Assembly (NCBI GenBank): GCA_023159155.1
Contig: JAJNNX010000050.1
Location: 1 to 64,000, forward strand
Reading direction: 5' to 3'
DNA length: 64,000 nucleotides
Origin: Ustulina deusta
Taxonomy: Eukaryota; Ascomycota; Sordariomycetes; Xylariales; Xylariaceae
Shown: positions 48,901 through 60,398 of the stretch, piece after piece
Layout of the letters: each line of letters opens with the position of its first letter
How positions within the stretch are numbered: the stretch's first letter is position 1
Made by a program: the position numbers and the translations under genes
Notes under the pieces: model-generated
Told to the model about the DNA's origin: nothing
The model's input: the letters and a program-made list of their open reading frames with translations, nothing else
Database searches by the model: none

Positions 48901-51900
48901 TGCTTGTCCACCCCGATTGACTCCGGAACCAAACGCAAGCGACTATTCGTTCTCTAGCCAGTCTAGTTCTCTTTTTAACTTCAGGGTTCACGGGCTGGTT
49001 GCTGGCACTGCAACACCACAGCCTTTCCGTAACTGAAGGCGATAGGCAGTATCTAGCGGATTAGGTATTGTTTTGGGAGTACTATTACTATTATTATGTT
49101 CGTTCTAGGAAAGTATCTTGTAAGAGCTGGATTCTTGTGGCCATTCTGACATGGATGGATCGATGGATGTGGGAAATATATACCTAGTTCATCAAGTGAT
49201 CGCGGAGGTGCTGCAATGACAAAGTCCGGGATGCTGCCGCCCCCAAAATATCCAGTAGGCAAAAAGAGTGGCGTAGCACAGTATCCGTACCGGCCGAGGT
49301 TCGCTCGCTAGATTCTCTACACAGATAGGTACCTCCTTAGGTACAGGTAGTATAGATGGTATACTGCGTACCACCTCACCTTACGTGCATCACCACCTGT
49401 GTAGGCAGACAGGGACGAGACGATTAAAATAGCATTCGCTTCTCCGCTGCCATTGCATGCTTGGCGATGTTCCTGGTCTCATCTGTGCCCGCAGGTGGCC
49501 GAGTGTCGGCGTGTTCGAACACTGCCGCCAATTTGGAGTTGGAGCTGAATGCTTTTGCAAGTTGGCTCCATCTGCTACTGCTGCAGCTCGAGTCAAGTTT
49601 ACCTAGGTATTATATAGAAACCGACCTGGAGAAGAAACGAGATAAGTGTATCCTCTGAAGCCACCCTCTCAAGGCTGGTTTGCTTGTAGGTAGTATCTCA
49701 TTGACATCACCAGTACGGGAGTAAATAGTACTATGTACTAGGGAACACCGGACGCATTCGTCCCTTGTCCTTTCGGCCTTCGTCTCCCACAAGGAGACCC
49801 GGCCACCTGCCTGTCGCCAAACGGCGAATGGGCCAATGAACTGGGCGGTGGGCTGGACAACCAGCTTGCTGGGCGCATGTGATTAACGAGCAAATCAAAG
49901 CCTGACGCCCAAGCCTTCGGGACTGGAGATGCAGACGCAAGGGTGATGGGGGTGCATGGCCTGGCTCTTCACCTGCGGTCCACGTCGCCTTGGCCTAAGT
50001 GCGCTGTACACAGGATGATACAATAGGTAGATGGGCTCGTTGCGCTTGCATACCTAAGCTTAAAAATAGAATGAGAACAAGAGGTGCCTCTCTTATCCTT
50101 ACGGTCGGCGGTGCTGACCTAACCTAGGTAGGTACTCTAGCCGGCTTTGGCCTAAGTGATCTACCTCCAGTACCCTATCTCAGGTATACTGATTCTGTCC
50201 AGATACCTTACTTCGATGAGCGAAACATGGCGTGCACAGGTAACTACATGTCTCTGCAGCACATAATACAAGAACCACAAGTACCCATCTATTCGTTTCA
50301 CCTACAGGCTAACTGGATGATTTCGGCACCAGAAAGAGAGCGGTAACTCAGTGTTAACCATCGAGAAGGGTTGAATACCAGCACCCAAATGTGCTGAGAG
50401 CTGGTCGCGAAGGCAAAGAAGCATGGGCTGGGTCGATCGATCGTGACATGCACAGCCGCCAAGACACTTACCAGCAAGCGCTGTCCTGGGCAAACAGGCA
50501 AATAGGGAGTGTGCACCACCGTGGGCATGGCTGTGTGTACGAGTAGGAATCTATCTAAGAATTCGATGGAGCATAGTGTTGGAATTGAGTTGTAAACCTA
50601 AAGTCTGTTCGAGCGTGCTCGAGTTTTGTACCTTGGGTGGTCGCATACTCTATACCTGTAGAGGTTGGCAAATATAGAGTGTTTACCTAGCTGGCTTCCT
50701 CACGTTTATGCATTTAATAACATAAAACATAGCCAATTTAAAGGACGGTAGGTATCGCAGAAGAAGAAGAAGAGCTCAGAAATAAGAAATACTACACTAC
50801 AACATAACATCCACTGGTAGATACACTACGGTATTGCCGACGGAGGCTGTGCAGAGACGGCCAGGCCACCAGGTGCGGCCCTCTGGCGGCGGGCTGTAGC
50901 GGATTGGGACACGAGAACTCGTGGCGGCCGACCTTTCGAGCACCTGCAAGCACTACGGAGGTACGTACCGCTTATCCATGCTGGAAACCCCGTGCAGGAG
51001 CCGTAGCACCATCCCATTAAACCATTAAACCCCCTTCGAAGCCCCACAAAATATTCCCATTATTTTAAAAAGCAACAGCCATCAACGCCGGAGACCCGTG
51101 AGGCCGAGACCTGCCCGCCTGCCGCCCACTGCCCACTTACTTCAGTTGAGTACTTACTTATACTTCCCTCCCCTACCTGCTGCTTGCTACTTTACTCCTA
51201 CAGTTCGGTATTTACAGCATCGTTACGCTACCACTTCTTCACATGTACAATAAGTGCGGTGGGCATATATGTATGTATCTATGTCAAGGTTAAAAAATAG
51301 CAATTAAGAAATACGGCTGTTCCTACATCTTCCACTCAAGAGAGGAAGCACGGTCGGTGGGTATAGACGACTACACTAGGTACACACATGTAAGGTGTAA
51401 GGTTTCCCGTGCCCCGAATGACTGAACACCGGCTTGACTCGACAACCGTACCCTGTAGCTGGCTTCCAGAGGCACTGACCTGCCTGGTACTGGACAACCC
51501 CTCTCCCCAATTTGCTCCGATCCAGAAATTTAAGTTCCGTGACTTATGGTGTCTGGTGGACCGTGTGTAATTTTCCCCGGACCCAACTGGCGCTCGATCG
51601 CTTCTCCTAGAAATACCTCTCGGCGTCTCTTCCGCACGTTCCCGAAAACGAACCAGCCTTTTCCTCGTTTCCTCATTTTCTTTATCGCTGATGACCGGCA
51701 TCCGCCCACCCTCGTTCGCAGCGACCATCCATAATCGACTGATCAGATTTGATCGTTGTCATCACTGACCTGGAGCATATCCCCATCCTCTCTACCTTGC
51801 CTTGTAGTACTACCTTTTCTTGACCGATAACGCTTGCATTTCGGCGCGTACGCAAAGCAGTCCGGCAGGCAGAAAGAGGGAGTAGTAGAAGAGAAGAGAG

Positions 51901-52934
51901 ACGGAAAGACAGAAATACGGAGAAAAAAAGGTGAGAGAATAGAGAGAAGATCCTCCATATTCGTTCCATCCCCCCTTCATCCATCCATCCATCATCCATC
52001 CATCATCCATCCATTCATCGCTTGGAGGCGTCGCAGCTTGGAGGCGTCGCACCCGCCTTGTCCGCCCACCCGCGCTCACCCGCCCACCAACAACCGGTCC
52101 GAGTAGCCATAATTGGCAAGCGACTGGTTTCTGGGTAATTCTTTTCTTCTTCTTCGCCTACCTATACTACGACATGTAAGGACCCGAGCTTGTTTCCGGC
52201 TCTAGTCCACTTGCCATCTTTCTCCCGTTCTTCCATTCCCTTATTTTCTTCTGGGCTGCCGACGGGACCCTGCGCCTCTGGACCGCCTCAGCTCATCCTT
52301 CTCACCCACCCTTTCCCCTGGTTAGCTCCCGGCCTTTCTTTCTCCTCCCACTAAGATTAACTATAGCGCCGAGTCAACCAGGCTACCGTTACCTAAACCC
52401 TACTCCAGCACGCTACATCATATTCAGGTACAGTACGGCACGGCACGGTACGGTGCGGTACAATACGCTGCCCATTAGCACCTACTGTACCTTACCTTGG
52501 GCATCTACTGTCTGGCGCTGTATAGGCGCCATAGAGGTCGTGCTTGATAGTGCTGTATTCTGCTGTTCACAGGTACCTATCTACACTGATAGGTACTAAG
52601 TATACCTGCTATCTACCCTGACGTGACGTGACCAACCGACCCATCATCCACTATCATCCACCCCCGACTGACCCTGTCTCCCTCCCTGTTGGTTGGATCT
52701 TCCTCTTCTCGAATCACCTCCACTCCCGACCGGGCGCCCTCACGCCCACGCGTGCCCACCCACTTGATCAAATTTAATCCACCGCACCCCCGAACCAACA
52801 CCGTCTCCTCCCCCGACTCCTCCGTTCTTTTTTTCCCTTTTCCCACAACTTTCCCCCTTCCACCCACCGGACCTGTTCTCGGCTCTTCATCGTTGCGATT
52901 GCTCTTGTCTCATCTATTTGTCATCCTGTTCGCC
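45941..52934. other. 7-kb gene-poor stretch upstream of a transcription factor
   Basis: No convincing gene. Short frames only, several homopolymer and simple-repeat spots (G/C runs at 48640-48651, TTTGC units at 47878-47903, ATCC units near 51976-52020). The last 1.5 kb (51.4-52.9 kb) is strongly pyrimidine-rich on the plus strand (CTTCTTCT, CCACCC, TTTTTCCC runs), as expected for the promoter and long leader of the plus-strand regulator at 52935. GGTACCT-type words occur near 49320-49345, 50125-50135 and 52570-52580. Confidence 0.6.
51976..52052 (+). repeat. CATC simple repeat and 16-bp direct duplication
   Basis: Imperfect CATCCATC units are followed by CTTGGAGGCGTCGCAG at 52021-52036, repeated with one change at 52037-52052. 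It lies in the presumed leader or promoter of the downstream regulator. Confidence 0.8.
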
Positions 52935-55900
52935 ATGACGTCCATCGTCCGTGGCACGTCGCTGCGAGCCGGCGGCGCCTGTGTCCGTTGTCGCAAAGGC
53001 AAGACGAAATGTGTCTACGATAATGGCCGCGCACCATGCAAGAACTGCGCCAAAGGCATGCACGATTGCTATCTCCCCTCCGAGAGCAATGCTCATATGC
53101 ATGGTCAATCACCGGCGAGGGCTCCTCGCCCGAGAGAGGCTCTGCAAGGCGACCGCAACGTATCGGCGACGAGCGACCGACAACCAGCAGCAGCCGGGGC
53201 AGTCATACCACGCAATCTTCAAGCAAATAATGAAAAGTAAGTCATCACTTCTTCTTTCTCTTTCCACCTCTCGTCCCCACCTCCATACTCAACCGCCCTC
53301 TTCTGGTTTCTATGGAAAAGACACCAACTCCCCTCGTCGTCGTCGCCCTCGCTGTGGGTGCATGAGCATATGCATGTATCGATGAGGGCAGATGTCGGCG
53401 ACTGTGGATTGGGGCGCGCGCCTAGGCTTGATGGTTTTGCAGCATGACCAGCCAGCTAGCTAGGTTAGGTAGGGCAAGGCGCACTCCAGTACCCACTGCA
53501 CCCCGTCGCAGCCCAGCCAGAGCGCGCCGTACCAGCACGCAGTACGCGCATCGCGCTCGCAGCCCTTTTTTTTTCCCTCCTTCTTTCTTTCCTTTCCCAC
53601 ACCCCCCTACCGTTGATTCCTCAGTCGGCCCATGCTGCTTTTGGGGGGGCTGATGCCGGCTGCGTCGTCTCGCCTCGGGATCGCCATCCAACTCAGCATC
53701 GTTCCGGTCGCACCCTTGCATGCCCAATTTACCCCCTGTCATTCCCAAATCACCGTGCCCGCTCTCTGCCCTCTGCCCTCTACCCTCGGTCCTCTTCTCC
53801 CCATTCATTCGTCCTAGTACGAATTGCCTACAGTGCATCTGGTCCGCCAAATTGAATTGCACAAAAACCCACGAGAAAAAACCCCGTTTGGTTCCGTATT
53901 GCCTAGTTTCGCTAACCTAAGGCTTCTTTTGCCGCCCCCCCCCCAACAGACTCACTCCGGAACTCATCACGGAATGCGAGCGGGTCATCAACAAGACCCT
54001 TCCGTCCTGTGTCGCTTTCCACAAACCTTCTTTTCTGCAGAAACTCAAGAATGGCTCGCTGGAGCCTAGCATCGTTAATGGTCTTTTGACATGTGCTGCA
54101 CGGTATGTACATATACCTTCTTTTTTCTATATTTCATAAAAACCCCGTCATCCTTACCTCCGGCGTCCGTTCAAATAAACCGACCGTCATCCTTCGGGTT
54201 ACAGTCTCATCCAATTTCCGGCGGTGGACCCTGTCGCCTATGTTGTGTGACTAGTCCAATCGTTGTCCATCTGGTCATTGCCCAGATTTCACTGCGGTCG
54301 ACAATTCCCTCCGCTTATCCCCAATCTCGTCATATGCGCGTAATTAATCACTCCCGGTTGTAGCTATGGCCAGTTTTACTAATATCTTCTCCATAGAAGC
54401 TCCACCGTTTTGATTCGCCGCTTTGGCAACCAGGGCGGTGGTGCGTCGGCAGCCTCCGAGCATTTTGCCGTCAAGACCCTCAATCTGGTTATGCAGAACC
54501 TCGATAACCCGAGCTTGGCAGATATTCAGGCTTTATGTCTCCTGACCATCCATGAATGGGGCAACAGAAATGCCGTTCGCGCCTATGTCTATTTGGGTCA
54601 GGCTGCTCGCATGACCCAGATGTACCGCATAATCACTGGTCACCAAGCCCTCGGAGATCCTGATCAGTTCATCAAGGACGAGTCCTTCCGCCGAACCCTG
54701 TGGCTCATCTACATTCTCGATTGTTTTCTAACCAGTAGTCCCGGTCGCCACCCGGCAGTCTCTCACCATGATGTCAAGGATGTACCCCTTCCGTGTCCCG
54801 ACATGAGCTACAACTTCGGAACGCCTGCCTTTGTTCGCACCTTGGCGGGCAACCCCCCACCTGGCCTGCCCGAGGGTACGCCCATGGCTGAGGTGGGCGA
54901 GTTTGGCCACATTGTCATGGCCACGCAGGCCTGGCGAAATGTCATCGAGATGCTGACGACTGCCACGGTCGAGACCTACTCCGAGGAGCAATGCCTCGCG
55001 CTAGAAAACGGGATTGAGGCCGTGCGCAGCTCTCTGCCCATGCATTTCGTCGATAAACCAGCTCATCTCAATCTACACATCACTATGGGAAGTGGATTCA
55101 CGTATGCCATGCTGCACTGCTTGCTGCATTCTGCCACTATCATGGTCCATCGTCGCAGGCTCCTCCACTTCATCCAGACAGAGGGGTTCAAGCACGAAAC
55201 TTGGCGCATGGCCCCTCATGTACATCTCCAGACGGTAGATCGAGTTTTCGCCGCATCGCACAGCGTCGTTTCTCTGCTCCTAGCTCTTGAGACGAATGCC
55301 GACAAGGATTCCGTGCCTAACTTTCCCCTTGTGATGTTGTTCTCCTGTTTTACTGCCTGTGCGACGGTGGCTTGGTTTAGTTTGAAAGGCTTGACCCCGG
55401 TCGACGTGAATGAGACGGCCGAGGCGATTGTCGGAGATGGCATGCGTTTCCTCCAGGACGGTGCCAACACGTGGATACTTGCTGTTCCTTGGTATCGCCA
55501 CCTCGCCGTTATGGCGAAGGTGTTGCGAAATGACGACAGAGACTCAAACCGAACTATCATGGAAGCCGCTCCACCCTCGATCAAGGATGACACTGCGAGC
55601 CAGCCCGACAACAGCCATGAGAGCATAGATTACGAGCGACATTCATCAGCCAACCCTCAAGAGCTGGGAGATAATAACGGTGTCGACCCCCCGCGTAAGT
55701 CCGGATTCACCACTATCAATGGCGGATCCGTAGGTACGTCAACGCCGGCAACGGCGAGCCCCCCAGCACAACCCAAGGCTGAGTCTCCAGTCCTTTCGTC
55801 TTCGGATCGCCCGCCGATGAATGCTGCGGTGGACGCGGGACCAGCCGATATGACAGGTGCTGAGTTATGTGCGGCGTTTGAGCGGCAGCTTCTCGAGCTA

Positions 55901-55936
55901 GATGATCTCGCAGCCTTCATGGGGGGCGGTGTCTGA
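52935..55936 (+). CDS. Zn2Cys6 (C6) transcription factor with fungal-specific regulatory domain
   Basis: Exons 52935-53236, 53950-54102 and 54397-55936 give 664 residues; introns are 713 and 294 nt. The N-terminal cluster is C16-x2-C19-x6-C26-x8-C35-x2-C38-x6-C45 with the basic loop RKGKTK. The middle region from about 105 (LTPELITECERVINKTLPSC, FHKPSFLQKL, SIVNGLLTCAAR) through HEWGNRNAVRAYVYLGQAAR, MTQMYRI and FRRTLWLIYILDCFLTSSPG is the fungal transcription-factor (middle homology) region, with the typical RRTLW motif. The C-terminal 150 residues are Pro/Ser/Asp-rich and likely form the activation region, ending LDDLAAFMGGGV. It is expected to be nuclear and DNA-binding; the regulon is unknown. 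The large first intron sits just after the zinc cluster, and its acceptor follows a 10-C run. The upstream in-frame codons before 52935 look like leader. Confidence 0.9.
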
Positions 55937-57060
55937 CTATTATAGAGCCCTCTGCTTTCCCTGTTCTTACAACTAACTTGCCGGCCCCCTCAAATCCTTT
56001 CGTGAGGTGTGTCGCACCTTGTCAGGCGTGTACGTTATGTTGAGTGGAAGGATGATTTTGGCCTGGAGTTGTGGGAATTGCTTTCACACGGAATTTCCTT
56101 TTACATTGCATGGTCACATTTTCAAGCGGTCGTTGGCCAGTGGTGCCCTTGCGAGTGTGGAGGGTGGAGTTAGGAGTGTCGGTTGTTTGTCAGCCAAGCC
56201 GTCGTACTGCGCCGGTTTTATCATGGATTGAATGGTGGTTGGTATTATCATCAACCGACCCATCGTCATTCGTCTTGGGCGGAAATAATAGTTGATACGG
56301 CGTCAATCAGCATTTTCTTCGTGGCTCGAGGCAGGGATGAGGGACTTGTTAGTCAACATGAAAAGCAATGATGTTTCTAAGTTATTGCTATGGGCACATT
56401 ATCATGGTGTGGTGTGGTGTTGTCACCCCTTTTTTCTCGCTTATTTCCTCTCTTTCAGGTTGGACGGTGGGATGCCTTGAAGAGCATCTGCTCTATCTGT
56501 ATTATAACGAAGAGGCGGATAATACCATCGGCTACATTGTAGGGCTGGTCTGTGCATGGCGTTGGGCAGGAACCCTGCTAAAGACGATTACATTGCATTA
56601 CAAGTCAAGCTGTAATTGAAAAATGAAAACTCACTCGTTACGATCTTGGCATAAGTGCTAAATAACTATTTTTCCCCGACTCTCTCTTTTCTTCTTTTTT
56701 GGGCCGGGGGGGGCGGGGGTGGGGGTTGGTTTAACTATCTCGCCCCTTTTCCTACGGATGGCTAAGTACCTAGGTAGGTAAGTACTATCCGATTGCTAGT
56801 TCTGTTTCCGATTGTTCGCAAAATACGCCTCTCCGAATATTCAGCTCTCAATAATCGCTGGCATTAGAGGATGGTCACGTGGTGCGGAGCCAATTGGCTT
56901 GGATTATAACAAGTGCAATCTAAGTTTAGACTTAGTACCTATACAACCTTGAATTCGCTATCCCAGCTGATCAAATCTGCTAACCATCCCTCTTCTGCAA
57001 GCATGCCTGAGCCATAATTAACACGTACAACCAGCCGCCCTTGTCGTTCGGTCGGGGAGA
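55937..57060. other. Intergenic; 3' flank of the regulator and promoter of METTL16-like gene
   Basis: No gene recognised. A G-rich run with four G-tracts lies at 56702-56727 and could form a quadruplex. Next to it is a TACCTAGGTAGGTAAGTAC word (56767-56785) of the type seen in other intergenic regions here. Confidence 0.6.
56702..56727 (+). other. G-tract cluster, possible G-quadruplex
   Basis: Several G runs of 3-9 bases in about 26 bp, preceded by a CT-rich stretch, about 335 bp upstream of the METTL16-like start codon. The potential fold is inferred from sequence only. Confidence 0.55.
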
Positions 57061-58686
57061 ATGTCATATGCTGTCGGTGTCAAGATGGAGACAACGCATC
57101 TCACGCAGGGTACGAAGCGACGATATTCGGGAGAACAGAACAAACGGGCTTTTTCTCACGGTGATAATAATGCCGCGCTCGATGGCGGAAGCATATTCCT
57201 TGAAGAAAGCGTGCCCGTAGGAGGCCCTCGCACAAGCCTGCAACATATGCAACGAGTCCGCTCGGCCAGGGACGAAAACGCTGCCGTTTGCAAGCAATCT
57301 GAGCGTAGTGAACCAACTCAAAGAATCGAACGGGGAAATCGCAGCGACGATTACTTCAGAGGTCTGTACTCTACTGAGCCGAACTTCTATCGTCTTGGCT
57401 TGAAATACCCAGAGTTTGGGGCCATGCTCAGAGACGGTGTCTACCTAGACTTCACAGACCCAGCGGCCGTCATGCAGTTGACAAAGACGCTCTTGGAAGA
57501 GGATTTCGGGTTGCGAATCAATCTTCGGCCGGATCGTCTGTGTCCTCCGGTGCCGAACCGTCATAACTATATACTATGGCTCAAGGACCTGCTCGATAGC
57601 ACCTCGTCATCGTATTCGCAGCAGTACGAATCGGAACGAAGGGTTACGGGCCTCGACATCGGAACGGGTGCAAGCTTGATATATCCGCTACTGGGATGTG
57701 TCCAGCGCCCAACATGGCACTTCATTGCCACCGATATCGATGCGAATTCATTAACTAGCGCCCGGGCGAATGCCCGTATTAATCATCTTGAATCGCGCAT
57801 CCGCATCCTAGATCGCACGGCCTCAGATCCCCTGATTCCGGATTTAGACATGGAGACTATTGATTTCGTCATGGTCAACCCCCCCTTCTACGCTTCAGAC
57901 ACGGAGCTTCTTGAACTCGCCGCGCAGAAATCACGACCGCCACATAGTGCGTGCACTGGTGCGCCTGTCGAGATGGTCTGCCAAGGAGGGGAAGTCAGGT
58001 TTGTCGAGCGGATGATCAACGAGTCTTTGGTGCTCAGAAATAGAGTTCAATGGTATACGGCCATGCTGGGCAAACAGTCCAGTGTCGAGGTCCTCGTCGA
58101 AGCACTTAAGAAGCATAAGATCAACAACTTCGCCGTCACGACCTTCATTCAAGGAAGCAAGACACGGCGGTGGGCACTAGGATGGAGTTTCTTGACTAGA
58201 CGACCTTCGCTGGGCGTGGCCCGCGGGTGTGGCTCTTTTGTCGCTAAGAGGATGCTACCCCCGGTGACAGCAATTACTATGTACGAGTCTTCCGCCCAGG
58301 TCCACATGGATCCAGTCCCATCTCTCCAAAGGATCCTTTGTGATGCGATGGATTCATTAAGCCTGCGCTCGTGGGTTTGGGACGAGCAACGCCTCCGTGG
58401 AGTTGGCTTTGCCGATGGCAACGTCTGGAGTCGTGCTTATCGACGGAGAAGAGCTGGGGAAGACGTGGCCACGAATCAGCAGGAGAGTGCAATTTCTCCA
58501 CTCGATATCGCAGCCTGCGCTTTCGGGTTCTCTATCTCCATTCAGTCCGAGAATCTAGATAATTCAGGCAGCGGCAGTCCCGCTGTTATCCTCTGTTGGC
58601 TGCAGGGCGATGACGAATCCCTGTTTGAGAGTTTTTCAGGTGTGATTCGAAGATGTCTCCGGGCAGACGCCGTGCGCTCGGTATGA
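57061..58686 (+). CDS. METTL16-type RNA N6-adenosine methyltransferase
   Basis: A single exon of 541 codons. Residues 1-95 are variable and basic. From DYFRGLYSTEPNFYRLGLKY the conserved METTL16/RlmF fold begins. The SAM-binding motif is LDIGTGASLIYPLLG (D199), and the acidic strand ends with TDIDANSLTSARANARINHL. The catalytic NPPF tetrad is at 273-276 (VMVNPPFYASDTE). It is followed by the family-typical RPPHSACTGAPVEMVCQGGE, then WYTAMLGKQSS and TTFIQGSKTRRWALGWSF. Members methylate U6 snRNA at the ACAGA box adenosine and, in animals, SAM-synthetase mRNA (established); U6 is the likely substrate here. The C-terminal 160 residues show no recognised domain. The start at 57061 gives the longest open N-terminus; Met9 is an alternative. 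The stop codon is only 35 bp from the stop of the convergent pdxT gene. Confidence 0.92.
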   Translation: MSYAVGVKMETTHLTQGTKRRYSGEQNKRAFSHGDNNAALDGGSIFLEESVPVGGPRTSLQHMQRVRSARDENAAVCKQSERSEPTQRIERGNRSDDYFRGLYSTEPNFYRLGLKYPEFGAMLRDGVYLDFTDPAAVMQLTKTLLEEDFGLRINLRPDRLCPPVPNRHNYILWLKDLLDSTSSSYSQQYESERRVTGLDIGTGASLIYPLLGCVQRPTWHFIATDIDANSLTSARANARINHLESRIRILDRTASDPLIPDLDMETIDFVMVNPPFYASDTELLELAAQKSRPPHSACTGAPVEMVCQGGEVRFVERMINESLVLRNRVQWYTAMLGKQSSVEVLVEALKKHKINNFAVTTFIQGSKTRRWALGWSFLTRRPSLGVARGCGSFVAKRMLPPVTAITMYESSAQVHMDPVPSLQRILCDAMDSLSLRSWVWDEQRLRGVGFADGNVWSRAYRRRRAGEDVATNQQESAISPLDIAACAFGFSISIQSENLDNSGSGSPAVILCWLQGDDESLFESFSGVIRRCLRADAVRSV

Positions 58687-58721
58687 CGGGAAGTTTATAG
58701 ACCTGACAATATACCCATCAT

Positions 58722-59479
58722 TCAGTTTTCGTGCAGCGCTTTGATGACCTGATGCAGCCACCAGACATGAATTCGCACATCGTCCGTCAGCTCGGGGTGG
58801 AAGCTCGTGCCAAACACGTTGCCCTGTCTAAGAGCGACTATGTCGCCTCCTTCCCCATTAGACGGATACTTAGCCAGGATCTCGATGGCACGTCCGGGCG
58901 TATCAGCCCGGTGCAGGACCTGCTCAACCACGGGGGCGCGGATGAAGACGGCCGGAAACGGAGCCTGCTTCTCCGTCTTTCCTTGGCCGAGAAAGGGTAG
59001 GTCTACATCTTGCACAAAACTCTGAAGTTGGCGACCGAAGTGATTCCGATGCACCTTGACGTCGAGTCCTCCGATAAGCTCCTGCCCGCCCCTTTTCGTA
59101 GCGCTGGCTTCCTCACACAGTAGTATCAATCCAGCACAAGTGCCCCATACAGGCTTCTTAGATACCCTTCCTCGAGGAGGAAAGCAGTCAGCAAAATAGA
59201 ACCCCTCGCGGGGAAACCAGGTATCTCGAGAACTCACTTGACGAAGTCTCTCAGTGGCTCGAGCAAACCGGACTGCGCGGCGACCAGCGACAACGTCGTG
59301 CTCTCACCGCCGGGCAGGATCAAAGCGTCGCAAGCAGCGAGCTGTTCTGGCGTGCGAACTTCGGTAAGATGAATGGCAAGCTGCTGCGCACCAGTGGACA
59401 AATGGACCGCGGCTCTCTTTAGCAAGCCAAGATGCTCGGCGAAACCTCCTTGGAGGGCTAGAACGCCGACGGTGGCCAT
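58722..59479 (-). CDS. PdxT/Sno glutaminase subunit of pyridoxal 5'-phosphate synthase
   Basis: Two exons on the minus strand, 59479-59238 and 59166-58722 (71-nt intron, GTGAGT donor, GCTGAC branch), give 228 residues. This class I glutamine amidotransferase releases ammonia from glutamine for the PdxS synthase. VGVLALQGGFAEH opens the protein, ILPGGEST is at 54-61, the nucleophile lies in WGTCAGL (C91), and SFHPEL near the end supplies H204 and E206, completing the Cys-His-Glu triad. Compared with bacterial PdxT there is extra sequence before the final His (for example KYPSNGEGG). The start matches the family N-terminus exactly. It is divergent from pdxS (919 bp apart), as in yeast SNO-SNZ pairs. 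In fungi the gene is often named SNO or pyroB-like. Confidence 0.95.
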
Positions 59480-60398
59480 GATGGAGAGGAGGGGGGTGAG
59501 GGGGTGATGGAGAAATCACTGGCAGTAGCTTTTGTTTGAATTTCCTACACACGTCAGAGATGTTGTCCCATTTAGGATTTTGCGCACGTACTAATTATTA
59601 TAGGCGTGAGAGGTCGACGAAGTACGGGTACAAGACGTGTATAGCAAGCAGGGATGAGAGCGGAACGAAGAGCGAAGAGCGGCAACTCGACACGCGGTTT
59701 AGGCCGGAAATTGCCGGTCTAAAGGAGACTACGGACTACCTAAGTATACTATCTGCGAGGATGTGTGGGACCTGGACTAGCGTTCGCATATCGGAGTGCA
59801 TGCGCAGGTATAGTACAACATGGGATGTCACTAGTACGGCACGGCATTGCATTGCGCTGGACGAGTACATCTACCTCAGGCTACACACAGTAGCACCTGC
59901 CTGACAGGTAGAGACGAGCATTGGCAAGCAACTTGAACGGCAGAGTTTTAATCGCGTCCCCCGAGGTCGGCGCCATGTGTGTCATGCGCCCTTTCCTCGA
60001 TTGCGCTTTTCCCTCTCGCTCTCGCCGCCGTCGCCTTGTCCGCGCCTCGAGGCCGTCTTCGCCCTCGACGAGCCCAGTGAGTGAGTGACTGAGCGCCTGG
60101 CTCTCCGGCTCCAGCCGGGATTGCCGTCGGCACTAGGGCACCGTCCCAGCACCGTGTGCCACATTAGACTCTCGAATAAGACTGGACCCTGAAAATCCTG
60201 GGGCCGCTGCAGGACGGTATCGGCTGGCCTAGCCTCTCGCCTCCTCTCCTGTCCATTTGCCTCGCCTTATCCTCGGTGGTTCGTTCGTGACTCAACAGCA
60301 GCATTCCGTAGAAAAAGGTCGTGCGAGCCGGACAAGCGCAATCCATATCCGCGAAGTCTCTTTACAGAACTCCAGACAAGCAACGCCACTGCCCGACC
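59480..60398. promoter_or_regulatory. Shared divergent promoter of the pdxT and pdxS homologues
   Basis: 919 bp between the two start codons. The pdxS-proximal half is pyrimidine-rich, and a TGACTCA word lies at 60288-60294. No clear TATA box was found. Co-regulation of the two subunits from this gap is inferred from the divergent layout and from yeast SNZ-SNO pairs. Confidence 0.65.
60288..60294 (+). promoter_or_regulatory. TGACTCA, candidate Gcn4/CPC1-type site
   Basis: A perfect palindromic AP-1/Gcn4 core 105 bp upstream of the pdxS start codon. Yeast SNZ1 responds to amino-acid starvation through Gcn4 (established), so a CPC1/CpcA site is plausible. A 7-bp word can occur by chance, and it may lie in the 5' UTR. 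Confidence 0.4.
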
